A stretch of DNA of 50,513 nucleotides from IMG/VR virus record IMGVR_UViG_3300042312_000581, positions 1-50,513 of that record. One strand, written 5' to 3'. Position 1 is the stretch's first letter, and each line of letters opens with the position of its first letter. Shown here piece by piece: positions 31,176 through 38,163 of the stretch. The notes beneath the pieces are model-generated. The model was not told where the DNA came from and made no database searches. It worked only from the letters and a program-made list of their open reading frames with translations. Source of the stretch: a virus. The position numbers and the translations under genes are program-made.

Positions 31176-31445
31176 ATGGCAAACCTATACCTAGTAAAGC
31201 CAATTGAATCGCATGAGTCAGAGTCCTATTCTTGTTATCTTGGCTTTGTGATTTGCGCTGATAGTGAAGAAGAAGCTAAGGATCTGTCGTTTGAGCCTAG
31301 TGCGATGGATGGCGGCAAGGACAGATTAAATCATTGGAATTGGGTTCCAGAAAACGACAAACACTTGCTAACAGTCAAGCAAATCGGCATTGCTTGTGAT
31401 GGCATCGAAAAAGGCAAGATTTTAGAAAGTTTTATAACTGATTAA
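31176..31445 (+). CDS. small conserved phage protein (89 aa)
   Basis: LYLVKPIESHESESYSCYLGFVICADSEEEAKDL...WNWVPENDKHLLTVKQIGIACDGIEKGKILESF has the pattern of a recurrent small phage family (beta strand, VxAxSEEEA, then IExGxILxSF). Function unknown. Last gene of the island; 31446-31539 holds no gene. Confidence 0.65.
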   Translation: MANLYLVKPIESHESESYSCYLGFVICADSEEEAKDLSFEPSAMDGGKDRLNHWNWVPENDKHLLTVKQIGIACDGIEKGKILESFITD

Positions 31446-31539
31446 TAAAAAATGATCGCCATCCAATTAACTCAGGACAGCGATCGCATTCAAGACATAG
31501 TAAAGGAGTAAACACGCAGTCAAGCGATTTACACTGTGA

Positions 31540-31818
31540 TTATCGCATATTTCGTAAGCGTTCAATCAAAAGCAATTTCCGAGCATTCTCAAAATTAACC
31601 CGCTGCCTATTGTCTCTCACCTCACGCGATTCCGCTGGTTTCTCAACAGGCTTTTGCTGCACTGTGATGATCTGCTGCACACCTTTACCAGCTAAGTGAT
31701 CGAGGTTGTAGACTACGCCGCGCCATTCGATAAAGTTGGCGGGATAGTTGAGAGGTTCAATAGCGATCGCAGGGGATGGTATGACGAAAAGTAGAAGGGG
31801 GAGTAGGTATTTTTTCAT
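31540..31818 (-). CDS. secreted/periplasmic protein with signal peptide (92 aa)
   Basis: MKKYLLPLLLFVIPSPAIAIEP is a classic signal peptide with cleavage near AIA. The mature part is polar, with a C-terminal charged helix. An exported phage protein could act in superinfection exclusion or lysis, but nothing in it says which. ATGA-coupled to the upstream gene. Confidence 0.62.
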   Translation of the reverse strand: MKKYLLPLLLFVIPSPAIAIEPLNYPANFIEWRGVVYNLDHLAGKGVQQIITVQQKPVEKPAESREVRDNRQRVNFENARKLLLIERLRNMR

Positions 31819-32045
31819 GGTTTTGTTTTATTTGGTTTGATTCCAATTGTCCTGATTTCTGCGTTTCCTTTAGCCCAGTACCAAGCATTCACCCAATTTT
31901 TAATATGTATCTGCACGAATCTAACTCCATTTATTGATTGAGTTAGAACTTCATTTATTTGCGCTGTTGGGTAGACTCTTGCAAAATTTAAAGCCGTAAC
32001 CCATTCAGGACGAGTATGCCTTATTCGTCTTAGTTTTCTCTTCAT
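31815..32045 (-). CDS. basic hypothetical protein (76 aa)
   Basis: KRKLRRIRHTRPEWVTALNF...VRFVQIHIKNWVNAWYWAKGN, very basic and aromatic. No family recognised. Overlaps neighbours by 4 bases on each side. Confidence 0.55.
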   Translation of the reverse strand: MKRKLRRIRHTRPEWVTALNFARVYPTAQINEVLTQSINGVRFVQIHIKNWVNAWYWAKGNAEIRTIGIKPNKTKP

Positions 32046-32452
32046 GCATTTACTCCTTTAAAAGCTCCAATCACAAATTGAAAATTACTAGGCACAAACG
32101 GATGTGCCATCGGCACAGGACGAAGCAAACCAACACGCTTACCGCCTAAATCTAACTCACAACGCACGTTATTAAATGACGCAAAATTGGATGGCAAGCA
32201 TTTGGGATCTTGAATCCATATCTTGATCGGTGTTTCCTCCACACTAGCGCCGATCGTCTCAAGTAATTGCGGATTGCTTTCACGCACTGCCCATCCTTGC
32301 ACCGCTCTTGTATCGCTATCAATCACAGGATTACCTAGCGCGTTAACCGTGCCTGTATCTATGCTATTCCGTACCCAAAACGTGCAGTTAAGCTTGTAAC
32401 TGCCATCGGGGTTTTTGGGCGCAAATGGGGGTATGAGGTTAGGGAGTTGCAT
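32042..32452 (-). CDS. possible head-tail or neck protein (136 aa)
   Basis: MQLPNLIPPFAPKNPDGSY..., Pro-rich and beta-rich, with TFWVRNSIDTGTVNALGNPVI. Next to the tail-completion gene in the same operon. Assignment is by position only. Confidence 0.5.
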   Translation of the reverse strand: MQLPNLIPPFAPKNPDGSYKLNCTFWVRNSIDTGTVNALGNPVIDSDTRAVQGWAVRESNPQLLETIGASVEETPIKIWIQDPKCLPSNFASFNNVRCELDLGGKRVGLLRPVPMAHPFVPSNFQFVIGAFKGVNA

Positions 32453-32865
32453 TATTTCTTTAAATGCTTGCTTAATTCAATTTTAGCGCGTTCTTTCGTC
32501 TCTGGCGACATCCCTAAAAACCGCCGCGCCTCATTGGCATATGCAAAGTACCGTTTAGCCTCACCTGTTACCGATATTCGATAGCTCTTGCCATCGCTTG
32601 ATATTACTGTTATCCCTTTACGCATCGCATCAGTACGCCGCAAAATCGTAAGGAACGCGCCAATTAAGCGCTTATGTGCAATGTACTTGGCTGATAGTGT
32701 TTTCCACGCCGCACCCGTATCAGGATCGCCACCCTCACGAATAATATTATCTTGCAGTGCAATCACATGATCCGCGCTGACAGTCTTTATCACAGGCTCT
32801 ATGTTTGTGAGCTTGGATAAGAGCTTAGCGGCGATCGGGGTGTTGGGTAGGGTGAATTTAAGCAT
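32452..32865 (-). CDS. tail completion / virion morphogenesis protein (Mu gpG-like)
   Basis: 137 residues. IIREGGDPDTGAAWKTLSAKYIAHKR, ILRRTDAMRKGITV, and the end FAYANEARRFLGMSPETKERAKIELSKHL follow the usual order of the phage virion-morphogenesis family (substrate GxPWxxLSxxYxxxK, LxxTGxLxxSI, then PARxFLGLS). Needed for tail or neck completion. The ATG lies inside a terminator hairpin. Confidence 0.75.
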   Translation of the reverse strand: MLKFTLPNTPIAAKLLSKLTNIEPVIKTVSADHVIALQDNIIREGGDPDTGAAWKTLSAKYIAHKRLIGAFLTILRRTDAMRKGITVISSDGKSYRISVTGEAKRYFAYANEARRFLGMSPETKERAKIELSKHLKK

Positions 32866-32920
32866 AATGGCAACAAAAAAGCGATTACGGGTATTGTAAT
32901 CGCTTTTTTGTTGCCATTAT
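32864..32920. terminator. perfect 25-bp terminator overlapping a start codon
   Basis: 5' arm 32864-32888 and 3' arm 32896-32920 pair fully (25 bp) around GGGTATT. It covers the first bases of the tail-completion gene (ATG 32865-32863) and the stop region of the next upstream gene. Arms share GCAACAAAAAAGC with the 21843 terminator. Confidence 0.9.
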
Positions 32921-33213
32921 GCGATTGGATATATATCCCAGTAGCTATGCCGAGCGACAAATCCAGAATCTAAAGAAATAAGTACAGAACCTTTCTCTAA
33001 TTCTCGGACTGTTCCAAGTTGATTGCCAAACATATTGACGCAATCAACTCTCATACCTACTTGAATCAAGGATTTGTGAGCGATCGCTGTTTCGTAATGC
33101 CAAGGATCGCTAGTATCAGTTTCTCCTAAACTATTGATAAAATCAGAACTCCCAAAATTGTTGATATCAAGGTTTATAGCTGAGATCATGTCATCGCTAA
33201 GTTTCTTATGCAT
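32917..33213 (-). CDS. hypothetical protein (98 aa)
   Basis: HKKLSDDMISAINLDINNFGSSDFINSLGE... then a beta-rich SH3-like C terminus (GMRVDCVNMFGNQLGTVRELEKGSVLISLDSG). No family recognised. Overlaps its upstream gene by one base. Confidence 0.58.
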   Translation of the reverse strand: MHKKLSDDMISAINLDINNFGSSDFINSLGETDTSDPWHYETAIAHKSLIQVGMRVDCVNMFGNQLGTVRELEKGSVLISLDSGFVARHSYWDIYPIA

Positions 33214-33503
33214 TACTTCACCCTACGAGCCGTTGTCATTTCGCCGCCAGCAATCAATGGCTGTGCGTTCTGAACTTCATCGAAGTCTGCTAGGCAGTCG
33301 CCATCTTCAAAGTCTACCGTCACAGTCACAATCTCTGTAAAGTAAAACTCAAAGCCATCTGCTTGGCTACCGTTATACTCAAAGCTTTTGACATTGGGAG
33401 CTAAGGATTTAGCTAATGCGATCGCCGCTTTCTTGTCAGCTAGATCGGGGTGTGTTTCGCTGTCCCATGCGTGATTAAAGTAGCAGTTAATTTGTGTGAG
33501 CAT
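33213..33503 (-). CDS. hypothetical protein (96 aa)
   Basis: MLTQINCYFNHAWDSETHPDL..., acidic alpha/beta with VTVTVDFEDGDCLADFDEV. Preceded by the hairpin-CAACTAAC spacer (33504-33547). No family recognised. Confidence 0.58.
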   Translation of the reverse strand: MLTQINCYFNHAWDSETHPDLADKKAAIALAKSLAPNVKSFEYNGSQADGFEFYFTEIVTVTVDFEDGDCLADFDEVQNAQPLIAGGEMTTARRVK

Positions 33504-33531
33504 TGTTGTTACCTTGTTGGTTAGTTGAGAG

Positions 33532-33547
33532 AGGGGCGCTACTCCCT
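33532..33547 (-). other. intergenic hairpin of the shared spacer family
   Basis: AGGGGCGCTACTCCCT, nearly the complement of the 18645 hairpin. On the minus strand it is followed by TCAACTAACCAACAAGG and the next start. Confidence 0.5.
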
Positions 33548-33565
33548 CATTTGCGCGGGGTGTAG

Positions 33566-33820
33566 CTAAGCGGCTTTTTCGGTCTTACCAGTAAAGCAGA
33601 CTCTTTTCTTTGAATTGGAAAAGCGAATCCCATTAACCTTGCAATATGAAAAATCTCCGTCTAATTCTTTTTCGGTAAAGAATGAAGTTAAATCGTATTC
33701 TGTCACTACCGAAAAAAGGCGAGATTTGGTTTTCTTTTCGCTGTAACCAAGGATTTTTAGAACCTTTTCTCCATCAACTAAAGCCATTTCGTATCGTGTG
33801 TTAACTGATGTCGTAGTCAT
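33566..33820 (-). CDS. hypothetical protein (84 aa)
   Basis: MTTTSVNTRYEMALVDGEKV..., beta-rich with a basic C terminus. AAAGGAG lies before the ATG and a strong promoter at 33860-33889. No family recognised. Confidence 0.6.
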   Translation of the reverse strand: MTTTSVNTRYEMALVDGEKVLKILGYSEKKTKSRLFSVVTEYDLTSFFTEKELDGDFSYCKVNGIRFSNSKKRVCFTGKTEKAA

Positions 33821-33859
33821 GGTCGTTTACTCCTTTGTTGTTGTTTTCTTGATGTAATC

Positions 33860-33889
33860 AATATATCAGTACTAGATAAAAGGTGTCAA
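33860..33889 (-). promoter_or_regulatory. leftward promoter P1 of a three-member family
   Basis: TTGACA (33889-33884), 18-base spacer, TATATT (33865-33860). The spacer reads CCTTTTATCTAGTACTGA and is nearly the same in P2 and P3. Confidence 0.72.
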
Positions 33890-33917
33890 GATATTTGTAA
33901 TATTTGTTTACAATTAG

Positions 33918-34190
33918 CTATTTATCCTTAGTTTTTGGCTTGTACTTATGCACTTCCTTATACTTCTCAGGATGTGCCAACTTGTATCGTAAATCATACT
34001 CAGCCTGACTCATGGGCTCATCGCCTATCGTTTGACCTCCACGTTTGCGATCGCTAATAGTCAAGGTTACAATTTTCCCTTCAGGTGTGAGACAACCACG
34101 CCTACAGCGATATTGTCGCGCTCCCGACGATTTTGTGCCGTTAAAGCACATTGGTTTGTGACAGTATGGGCAGTCAGGACGGTTACTCAT
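33918..34190 (-). CDS. zinc-ribbon protein, paralogue of the gene at 18049-18270
   Basis: 90 residues. CPYCHKPMCFNGTKSSGARQYRCRRGC is a transposase/InsA-type zinc ribbon, followed by TIGDEPMSQAEYDLRY and a Lys-rich tail. It shares Cys spacing, QYRC and GDEPxxQ with the 18 kb paralogue. Probably binds DNA. Overlaps the upstream gene by 8 bases. Confidence 0.68.
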   Translation of the reverse strand: MSNRPDCPYCHKPMCFNGTKSSGARQYRCRRGCLTPEGKIVTLTISDRKRGGQTIGDEPMSQAEYDLRYKLAHPEKYKEVHKYKPKTKDK

Positions 34191-34419
34191 GGCTCAGCAA
34201 CTCCTTTAACTCGCTTACTGTTTCCAATGCGTGCCAAATACCTTCAGACTGCCATGAGTATTCGTAACCCTCATCAGCCATGCGTACAGATAAAATGTCG
34301 TCTTCCCATGAGTCAAAAATGTACTCTTCGCCGATCTTGCCGTCAACCTTATCAGGATGCAGTTCGGAATAACGTTGTAGGAACGCTTGGATCATGAATA
34401 ATTTTTGCATTGTCATCAC
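34183..34419 (-). CDS. acidic hypothetical protein (78 aa)
   Basis: QKLFMIQAFLQRYSELHPDKVDGKIGEEYIFDSWEDDILSVRMADEGYEYSWQSEG. Acidic, Trp-rich; no family recognised. AAAGG before the first ATG; MQKLF at 34410 is an alternative start. Confidence 0.58.
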   Translation of the reverse strand: MMTMQKLFMIQAFLQRYSELHPDKVDGKIGEEYIFDSWEDDILSVRMADEGYEYSWQSEGIWHALETVSELKELLSHE

Positions 34420-34439
34420 CTTTGTTAGTTAGTTGAATC

Positions 34440-34457
34440 AGGGGCGGTTAAGCCCCT
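34440..34457 (-). other. intergenic hairpin AGGGGC-GCCCCT
   Basis: AGGGGC / GCCCCT with a 6-base loop, between the stop of the 54-residue gene and the 34419 start. Identical in sequence to the hairpin at 34755-34772. Confidence 0.6.
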
Positions 34458-34474
34458 GATGTGTGCTGCGTCAG

Positions 34475-34639
34475 TTACGATTCCCAATATTTTTTGGGAA
34501 TAATACGAGTCCCTTTGTTACCCAAGTCCACAAAAACTGTGCCATTTTCATTCAAGGAAAAATCTTTAATAGCTCGCAATGGGCATTCCATAAGCTTAGC
34601 AATTCTAGATTTAATGATTTTAATTTCTACTTTAGTCAT
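34475..34639 (-). CDS. small hypothetical protein (54 aa)
   Basis: MTKVEIKIIKSRIAKLMECP... ending IIPKKYWES, with NENGTVFVDLGNKG in the middle: helix then beta hairpin. It follows promoter P2 closely and is followed by the AGGGGC hairpin. The frames read on the + strand here are shadows. Confidence 0.6.
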   Translation of the reverse strand: MTKVEIKIIKSRIAKLMECPLRAIKDFSLNENGTVFVDLGNKGTRIIPKKYWES

Positions 34640-34685
34640 CGCCTTGTTACTCCGTTTGTTCCTTTGTTGTTTTCTTTCTGTACTA

Positions 34686-34715
34686 AAGATATCATCACTA
34701 AGTAAAAGATGTCAA
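34686..34715 (-). promoter_or_regulatory. leftward promoter P2 of the family
   Basis: TTGACA (34715-34710), 18-base spacer TCTTTTACTTAGTGATGA, TATCTT (34691-34686). Flanked upstream by ACCCTA as in P3. Confidence 0.68.
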
Positions 34716-34754
34716 TAGGGTAAACAAACTATTTTTTAGAATGTTGATTGAGAG

Positions 34755-34772
34755 AGGGGCGGTTAAGCCCCT
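34755..34772 (-). other. intergenic hairpin AGGGGC-GCCCCT
   Basis: Same 18-base hairpin as at 34440-34457, again just downstream of a stop codon (gene 34790-35041). Confidence 0.6.
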
Positions 34773-34789
34773 GATGTGCGCGGGTGTGG

Positions 34790-35041
34790 TTAGGCTTTGT
34801 CGTATCTATTAACAAACTGAATTGCTTGCGATATATTGTTATGCCATCTTTCAACAAAATAATCTCTCTGCACGTCTGAATGCTGATCAGCGTTTTTGGT
34901 ATAAAAAGAATTAGCCGATCCATCTCTGCTTATTGCACAACCTACAATTTGATTCCCTTTCTTGGCTTGGAGAGTGTGAGCGCTTGTTGTAACTTCAAAC
35001 CCGTTAGTTGTTAGTTTTTTGATCGCGTTAGCTAATTTCAT
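34790..35041 (-). CDS. hypothetical protein, DUF1508/phage-like small protein (83 aa)
   Basis: KLANAIKKLTTNGFEVTTSAHTLQAKKGNQIVGCAISRDGSANSFYTKN... compact alpha/beta/beta with FVERWHNNISQAIQF at the end. The DUF resemblance is weak. Has its own promoter P3 and an AAAGGAG site. Confidence 0.55.
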   Translation of the reverse strand: MKLANAIKKLTTNGFEVTTSAHTLQAKKGNQIVGCAISRDGSANSFYTKNADQHSDVQRDYFVERWHNNISQAIQFVNRYDKA

Positions 35042-35075
35042 GGTCGTTTGCTCCTTTGTTTTGTCTATACGAGTA

Positions 35076-35105
35076 ATAGTATCAGCACTAGACGAAAGGT
35101 GTCAA
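35076..35105 (-). promoter_or_regulatory. leftward promoter P3 of the family
   Basis: TTGACA (35105-35100), 18-base spacer CCTTTCGTCTAGTGCTGA, TACTAT (35081-35076). Confidence 0.7.
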
Positions 35106-35143
35106 TAGGGTAAATAAACTATTTTTTAGATCGTAATATTCCG

Positions 35144-35656
35144 TTACAAATATCCTGCGTAATCAAACTCAAAGATAATGCTATCCAGTAGGGGCGCTTG
35201 ATCTGGCTTTGTCGATGGCGGTGGTAGCTGCTTGTACAAATCTAAGAGCTTGGCAACTTTCGCCGCCGCTAGTGATAAACCCTCGCTTAGGTTTGTTTCA
35301 GTAATTGGATCAAGATTAGCTGCATCTCTATATGCGTTTATTTGAGTAAGGCTAAAATTGTCAAGATTGCCATGATCCTTAAGCAATACCCATGATTTAG
35401 CTCGATAATCTACCTCTGAGTTAAGCATGGGAGTAAAGCTATCTAAGACTCTGTGACGGTATACGACTATTTCAACGCCTTGATATTTAACTACATTCCC
35501 GTTAATAATTGCAGGGAAAGAAAGTCCTCCGTCCTCAAGTGCGGGATCTGGAAGCATCAAGATAGAGGGTTGCACAATGTCGCCAAAATACCTGATGCCA
35601 ATTAGATCGGGAATAGCAGCGAGTATGGCTGTTCTGATTTCAAGCGGTGTTTTCAC
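35144..35656 (-). CDS. possible neck/tail protein (170 aa)
   Basis: MKTPLEIRTAILAAIPDLIGI..., Pro/Leu-rich with YQGVEIVVYRHRVLDSFTPML. No enzymatic motif. It could belong to the virion set, but its distance from the tail block leaves this open. Confidence 0.5.
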   Translation of the reverse strand: MKTPLEIRTAILAAIPDLIGIRYFGDIVQPSILMLPDPALEDGGLSFPAIINGNVVKYQGVEIVVYRHRVLDSFTPMLNSEVDYRAKSWVLLKDHGNLDNFSLTQINAYRDAANLDPITETNLSEGLSLAAAKVAKLLDLYKQLPPPSTKPDQAPLLDSIIFEFDYAGYL

Positions 35657-35738
35657 GATGGCAACCGATAAAGCTTAATGCTAATATTGTAAACGCGATC
35701 GCCACTGCACAGAGATGAGCTACTGGCGATCGCTTTAA

Positions 35739-35837
35739 CCGAGAGTAGCGGGAAGGTACTCGCGCCTAATAGCCATAATTAGGTTTGTCAGATGGTGGCG
35801 ATTGCTGATTTACTAGGTTCGATTCCTAGCTCTTGGA
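35739..35837 (+). tRNA. tRNA-like element 1 (atypical or degenerate)
   Basis: Acceptor CCGAGAG/CTCTTGG (7 bp with one G.T), T8-A9, D-arm GCGG-TCGC with a GG-containing loop, anticodon-like hairpin CCTAAT/ATTAGG with loop AGCCATA, long variable arm, and a perfect T-arm CTAGG-TTCGATT-CCTAG. Position 33 would be G, not T, and the variable arm can instead pair with element 2, so it may not be charged. Confidence 0.42.
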
Positions 35838-35886
35838 TTTTATGATAAACTTTAATTTCTGAGAGTGAGTCAGGTCTACCATCTGA
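35788..35886 (+). other. hairpin linking the two tRNA-like elements
   Basis: TCAGATGGT (35788-35796) pairs perfectly with ACCATCTGA (35878-35886), enclosing the first T-arm. It competes with independent tRNA folding. Confidence 0.45.
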
Positions 35887-35934
35887 AACGTGAAGCCCGT
35901 CAGGTGTTAAGTGGTTCGATTCCACGCTCTCGGC
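35859..35934 (+). tRNA. tRNA-like element 2 (atypical or degenerate)
   Basis: 76 nt. Acceptor CTGAGAG/CTCTCGG pairs over 7 bp, T-arm GTGG-TTCGATT-CCAC pairs over 4, but no normal anticodon stem is found. The end CTCTCGGCTTTTATG parallels CTCTTGGATTTTATG of element 1, so the two look like a tandem duplication. Confidence 0.35.
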
Positions 35935-36039
35935 TTTTATGTTAAATTAAATATGCGATCGCGCATAGAGCAGAAAGTGCGTAGTAAATTTTTATAATTT
36001 CCTTCTGGTCGCCAAATAATTAATGGATGTTGCATAGGG

Positions 36040-36648
36040 TTAATTAAACACAGTTTCAGCTACACAATGCGCGATCGCCTTCTGCGTTTTGACTAACTCT
36101 TTCTTAAGCTTATCCACTTTCTTAGTTCCAGTCTTTGACCACTTAAGCTCAGCAACTATCTCAGCAATCCTAGCGGCGCGTAGTTCGCCAAGTGTGGCGA
36201 TGAGAGAGGCTTCGTCATGCAACATGGGATTATGGCCCCATTTAATCACCACGCTACTATATGGTGATGGACTTGGCATACAGCCAATCGTAATCACAAT
36301 GGTATCCGCAAAAACAGGATCGGGCGCTTTGCATTGCGAGTAAACAAAGTGGAATAAATCCTGATTGCCATCATCAAATTTCTGTCCAAAGTACTGAGAT
36401 AGGCTGTCAATCAAACCATCTCTCACAGGTTTAAAAGCGATCGCCAAGCCGTCATCATCCATCGGTCTATTAGCAGCAGCAAAGCGATGAAAGTGTATGC
36501 GTAATTGTGATTTGGTATCCCAATCAAAAGCAGACTCAATCGCGCCGCCTTGCTTCAGTGATTGCTTTTCTTTGAGGTGTAGTATCCAGTTGCCACGCCC
36601 GTTACTTGTGTTTTTGGGCGGTTCGTCTATGATGTATTGCAGAATCAT
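36040..36648 (-). CDS. rusA: RusA-like Holliday junction resolvase
   Basis: 202 residues from ATG 36648; an in-frame TTG at 36669 is less likely. Catalytic acidic residues sit in the RusA order: MDDDGLAIAFKPVRDGLIDSL (residues 63-83) then DDGNQDLF (92-99). Family role: dimeric nuclease that cuts branched junctions during phage recombination and packaging. The N terminus MILQYIIDEPPKNTSNGRGNW and a basic C-terminal helix extend the normal 120-residue core. Works with the annealing recombinase at the left end. Confidence 0.8.
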   Translation of the reverse strand: MILQYIIDEPPKNTSNGRGNWILHLKEKQSLKQGGAIESAFDWDTKSQLRIHFHRFAAANRPMDDDGLAIAFKPVRDGLIDSLSQYFGQKFDDGNQDLFHFVYSQCKAPDPVFADTIVITIGCMPSPSPYSSVVIKWGHNPMLHDEASLIATLGELRAARIAEIVAELKWSKTGTKKVDKLKKELVKTQKAIAHCVAETVFN

Positions 36649-36669
36649 TATTAACAATCGCTGACTCAA

Positions 36670-36798
36670 TCATGTAATCAATGTAAATTTGCGACACTTG
36701 TAACCCGATTCAATCAGCTTATTTCTGATTACTTGTAGCATGGGCTGTGCTTCTTCTTTTTCGATTTCGTATGTTGGGTTCATGGTGAAAAACTTCAT
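36670..36798 (-). CDS. small hypothetical protein (42 aa)
   Basis: MKFFTMNPTYEIEKEEAQPM... ending KCRKFTLIT. ATGA overlap with the gene above and a stop just before the RusA gene support translation. Confidence 0.5.
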   Translation of the reverse strand: MKFFTMNPTYEIEKEEAQPMLQVIRNKLIESGYKCRKFTLIT

Positions 36799-37169
36799 GA
36801 TACAAACTCTGGATAAATTGGTTGCAAGTTTGGATAGTACTTAGACAGAAAAGCCTGAAGATCGCGCTTATAGCTTTCTGTGTAATTGTTACGCAAATCA
36901 ATGTGTAGCTGTCTTGGTTCTCCGCTAAACTCTCGAATAACAATACACTCACTATCTGAATTGATTGGAGCAATAGACGGATCGAAGTCAATAGCACTTT
37001 TAGAAGAGATCGAATATCCTTCTAACAAGAACTTTGCGACTTGCTCAGATTGCATCGTTAAAGCAATTGCACTTTTCTCGCTGTCAGTAAATTTTACTGA
37101 AGAAAAAATCTCGTTACTTTTTAAGTGTTTGTAAAGAGAAATTACCACGCCATAGCATTTGTTTTTCAT
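36795..37169 (-). CDS. hypothetical protein (124 aa)
   Basis: MKNKCYGVVISLYKHLKSNEIFSS... with FTDSEKSAIALTMQSEQVAKFLLEGY. Mixed alpha/beta, no family recognised. The internal frame in 36719-36997 is a shadow. Confidence 0.6.
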   Translation of the reverse strand: MKNKCYGVVISLYKHLKSNEIFSSVKFTDSEKSAIALTMQSEQVAKFLLEGYSISSKSAIDFDPSIAPINSDSECIVIREFSGEPRQLHIDLRNNYTESYKRDLQAFLSKYYPNLQPIYPEFVS

Positions 37170-37172
37170 AAC

Positions 37173-37487
37173 CTAAAACTCACAATCATCAAAAGGTACA
37201 TAGTCATCAAATGGCGCATCATCATATTTTGGGCGGCGCAAATCTTGAATTTTTGCATTCAAACTTGCAACTACCGAGCAAACCCAAAACCCAAAATGTT
37301 GCCAGAAATTAGGCGCAACTTGTACGCAATCATTGGCATCAACATATTCGCCAAGTTCATCCAAAAATAAAAGTGTTTTGCCATAACCATAGGAGCTGTC
37401 AGCGCCATAGAGTTCAGCTTCTGCTGTCACGTCAGAGCAGTGGTAGATTTTGCCTTGATATAGGTAATAGTCGTTAGTGTTATTCAT
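37173..37487 (-). CDS. acidic hypothetical protein (104 aa)
   Basis: MNNTNDYYLYQGKIYHCSDV... acidic C terminus DDAPFDDYVPFDDCEF, aromatic-rich. Acid clusters at the end recall DNA-mimic or protein-binding tails, no family match. Confidence 0.58.
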   Translation of the reverse strand: MNNTNDYYLYQGKIYHCSDVTAEAELYGADSSYGYGKTLLFLDELGEYVDANDCVQVAPNFWQHFGFWVCSVVASLNAKIQDLRRPKYDDAPFDDYVPFDDCEF

Positions 37488-37498
37488 CTTGTTTACTT

Positions 37499-37711
37499 CT
37501 AATCTTTTATCTCATGCAAAACACAGCCAAAATCTTCGCCAGTTTGTTGGTTTTGTTGGCTTCGATACAAATTAATTGCATCGCGCATAGTTTTAGCCTT
37601 TGTTCCTTCAGGGAGTGATTTATACCACTCCTCTGTTTCTTTTGTTACGCCCAAAACCACTTTGATAAATACAAGTGAATCAGGCTTGGTTGTGCCTTTA
37701 GGTCTAGCCAT
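37499..37711 (-). CDS. ribbon-helix-helix candidate with AT-hook-like start (70 aa)
   Basis: MARPKGTTKPDSLVFIKVVLGVTKETEEWYKSLPEGTKAKTMRDAINLY. RPKG is AT-hook-like and the strand-helix-helix pattern fits RHH regulators. Overlaps the upstream gene by 8 bases and could control the 37.9 kb promoter. Confidence 0.6.
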   Translation of the reverse strand: MARPKGTTKPDSLVFIKVVLGVTKETEEWYKSLPEGTKAKTMRDAINLYRSQQNQQTGEDFGCVLHEIKD

Positions 37712-37886
37712 TGATTTGTTTTTTTCCGTTTGCGTCGTAACCTCTAGCAGCTAGCCATTTTTCAGCACCTTTGCGGGTTTTGAATGACTTGGATTGAGTA
37801 AGTGTCAATGCTTCAAATGTTCCGTCACTATCTTCAAAAATTCCAGTGGTTAATGATTCGTTATTGCCTAAATCTAAAACTTGCAT
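37704..37886 (-). CDS. hypothetical protein (60 aa)
   Basis: MQVLDLGNNESLTTGIFEDS... with LTQSKSFKTRKGAEKWLAARGYDANGKK, a beta hairpin plus basic helix as in small integrase-arm- or ssDNA-binding-type folds. First gene of this leftward operon. Confidence 0.58.
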   Translation of the reverse strand: MQVLDLGNNESLTTGIFEDSDGTFEALTLTQSKSFKTRKGAEKWLAARGYDANGKKQING

Positions 37887-37919
37887 CGCTTTTTCCTTTG
37901 TGTTATTTGCTATAAATTA

Positions 37920-37948
37920 AAATTACCACTAAAAAATAATTATGTCAA
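37920..37948 (-). promoter_or_regulatory. leftward promoter of the 37.9 kb operon
   Basis: TTGACA (37948-37943), 17 bases, TAATTT (37925-37920). AGTGGT occurs twice, about 22 bases apart, around the -35 and spacer. Confidence 0.68.
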
Positions 37949-38163
37949 CCACTAAATAACTATTTCTTTTTTTTATCCTCAAACCCAAACACAGCAAAGC
38001 GATCGCCTATGACAGCGATCTAATTTAGAGGGATGAAAATCTAACAAGCCGATTTGCTTTGTACCTGAGTTTTCCTATTGTTGGTGTGGTTCTCATTTTT
38101 TTTGCTCAACTAATTTTCAGTTTTGATTGTTTCTTTTTTTTTGCATTTAATCTTTAAATCAGC

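Noticed and set aside
34461-34718. Rightward frames of 80-85 codons.
   Set aside because: The minus strand here has a promoter, ribosome site and small gene; rightward frames are shadows.
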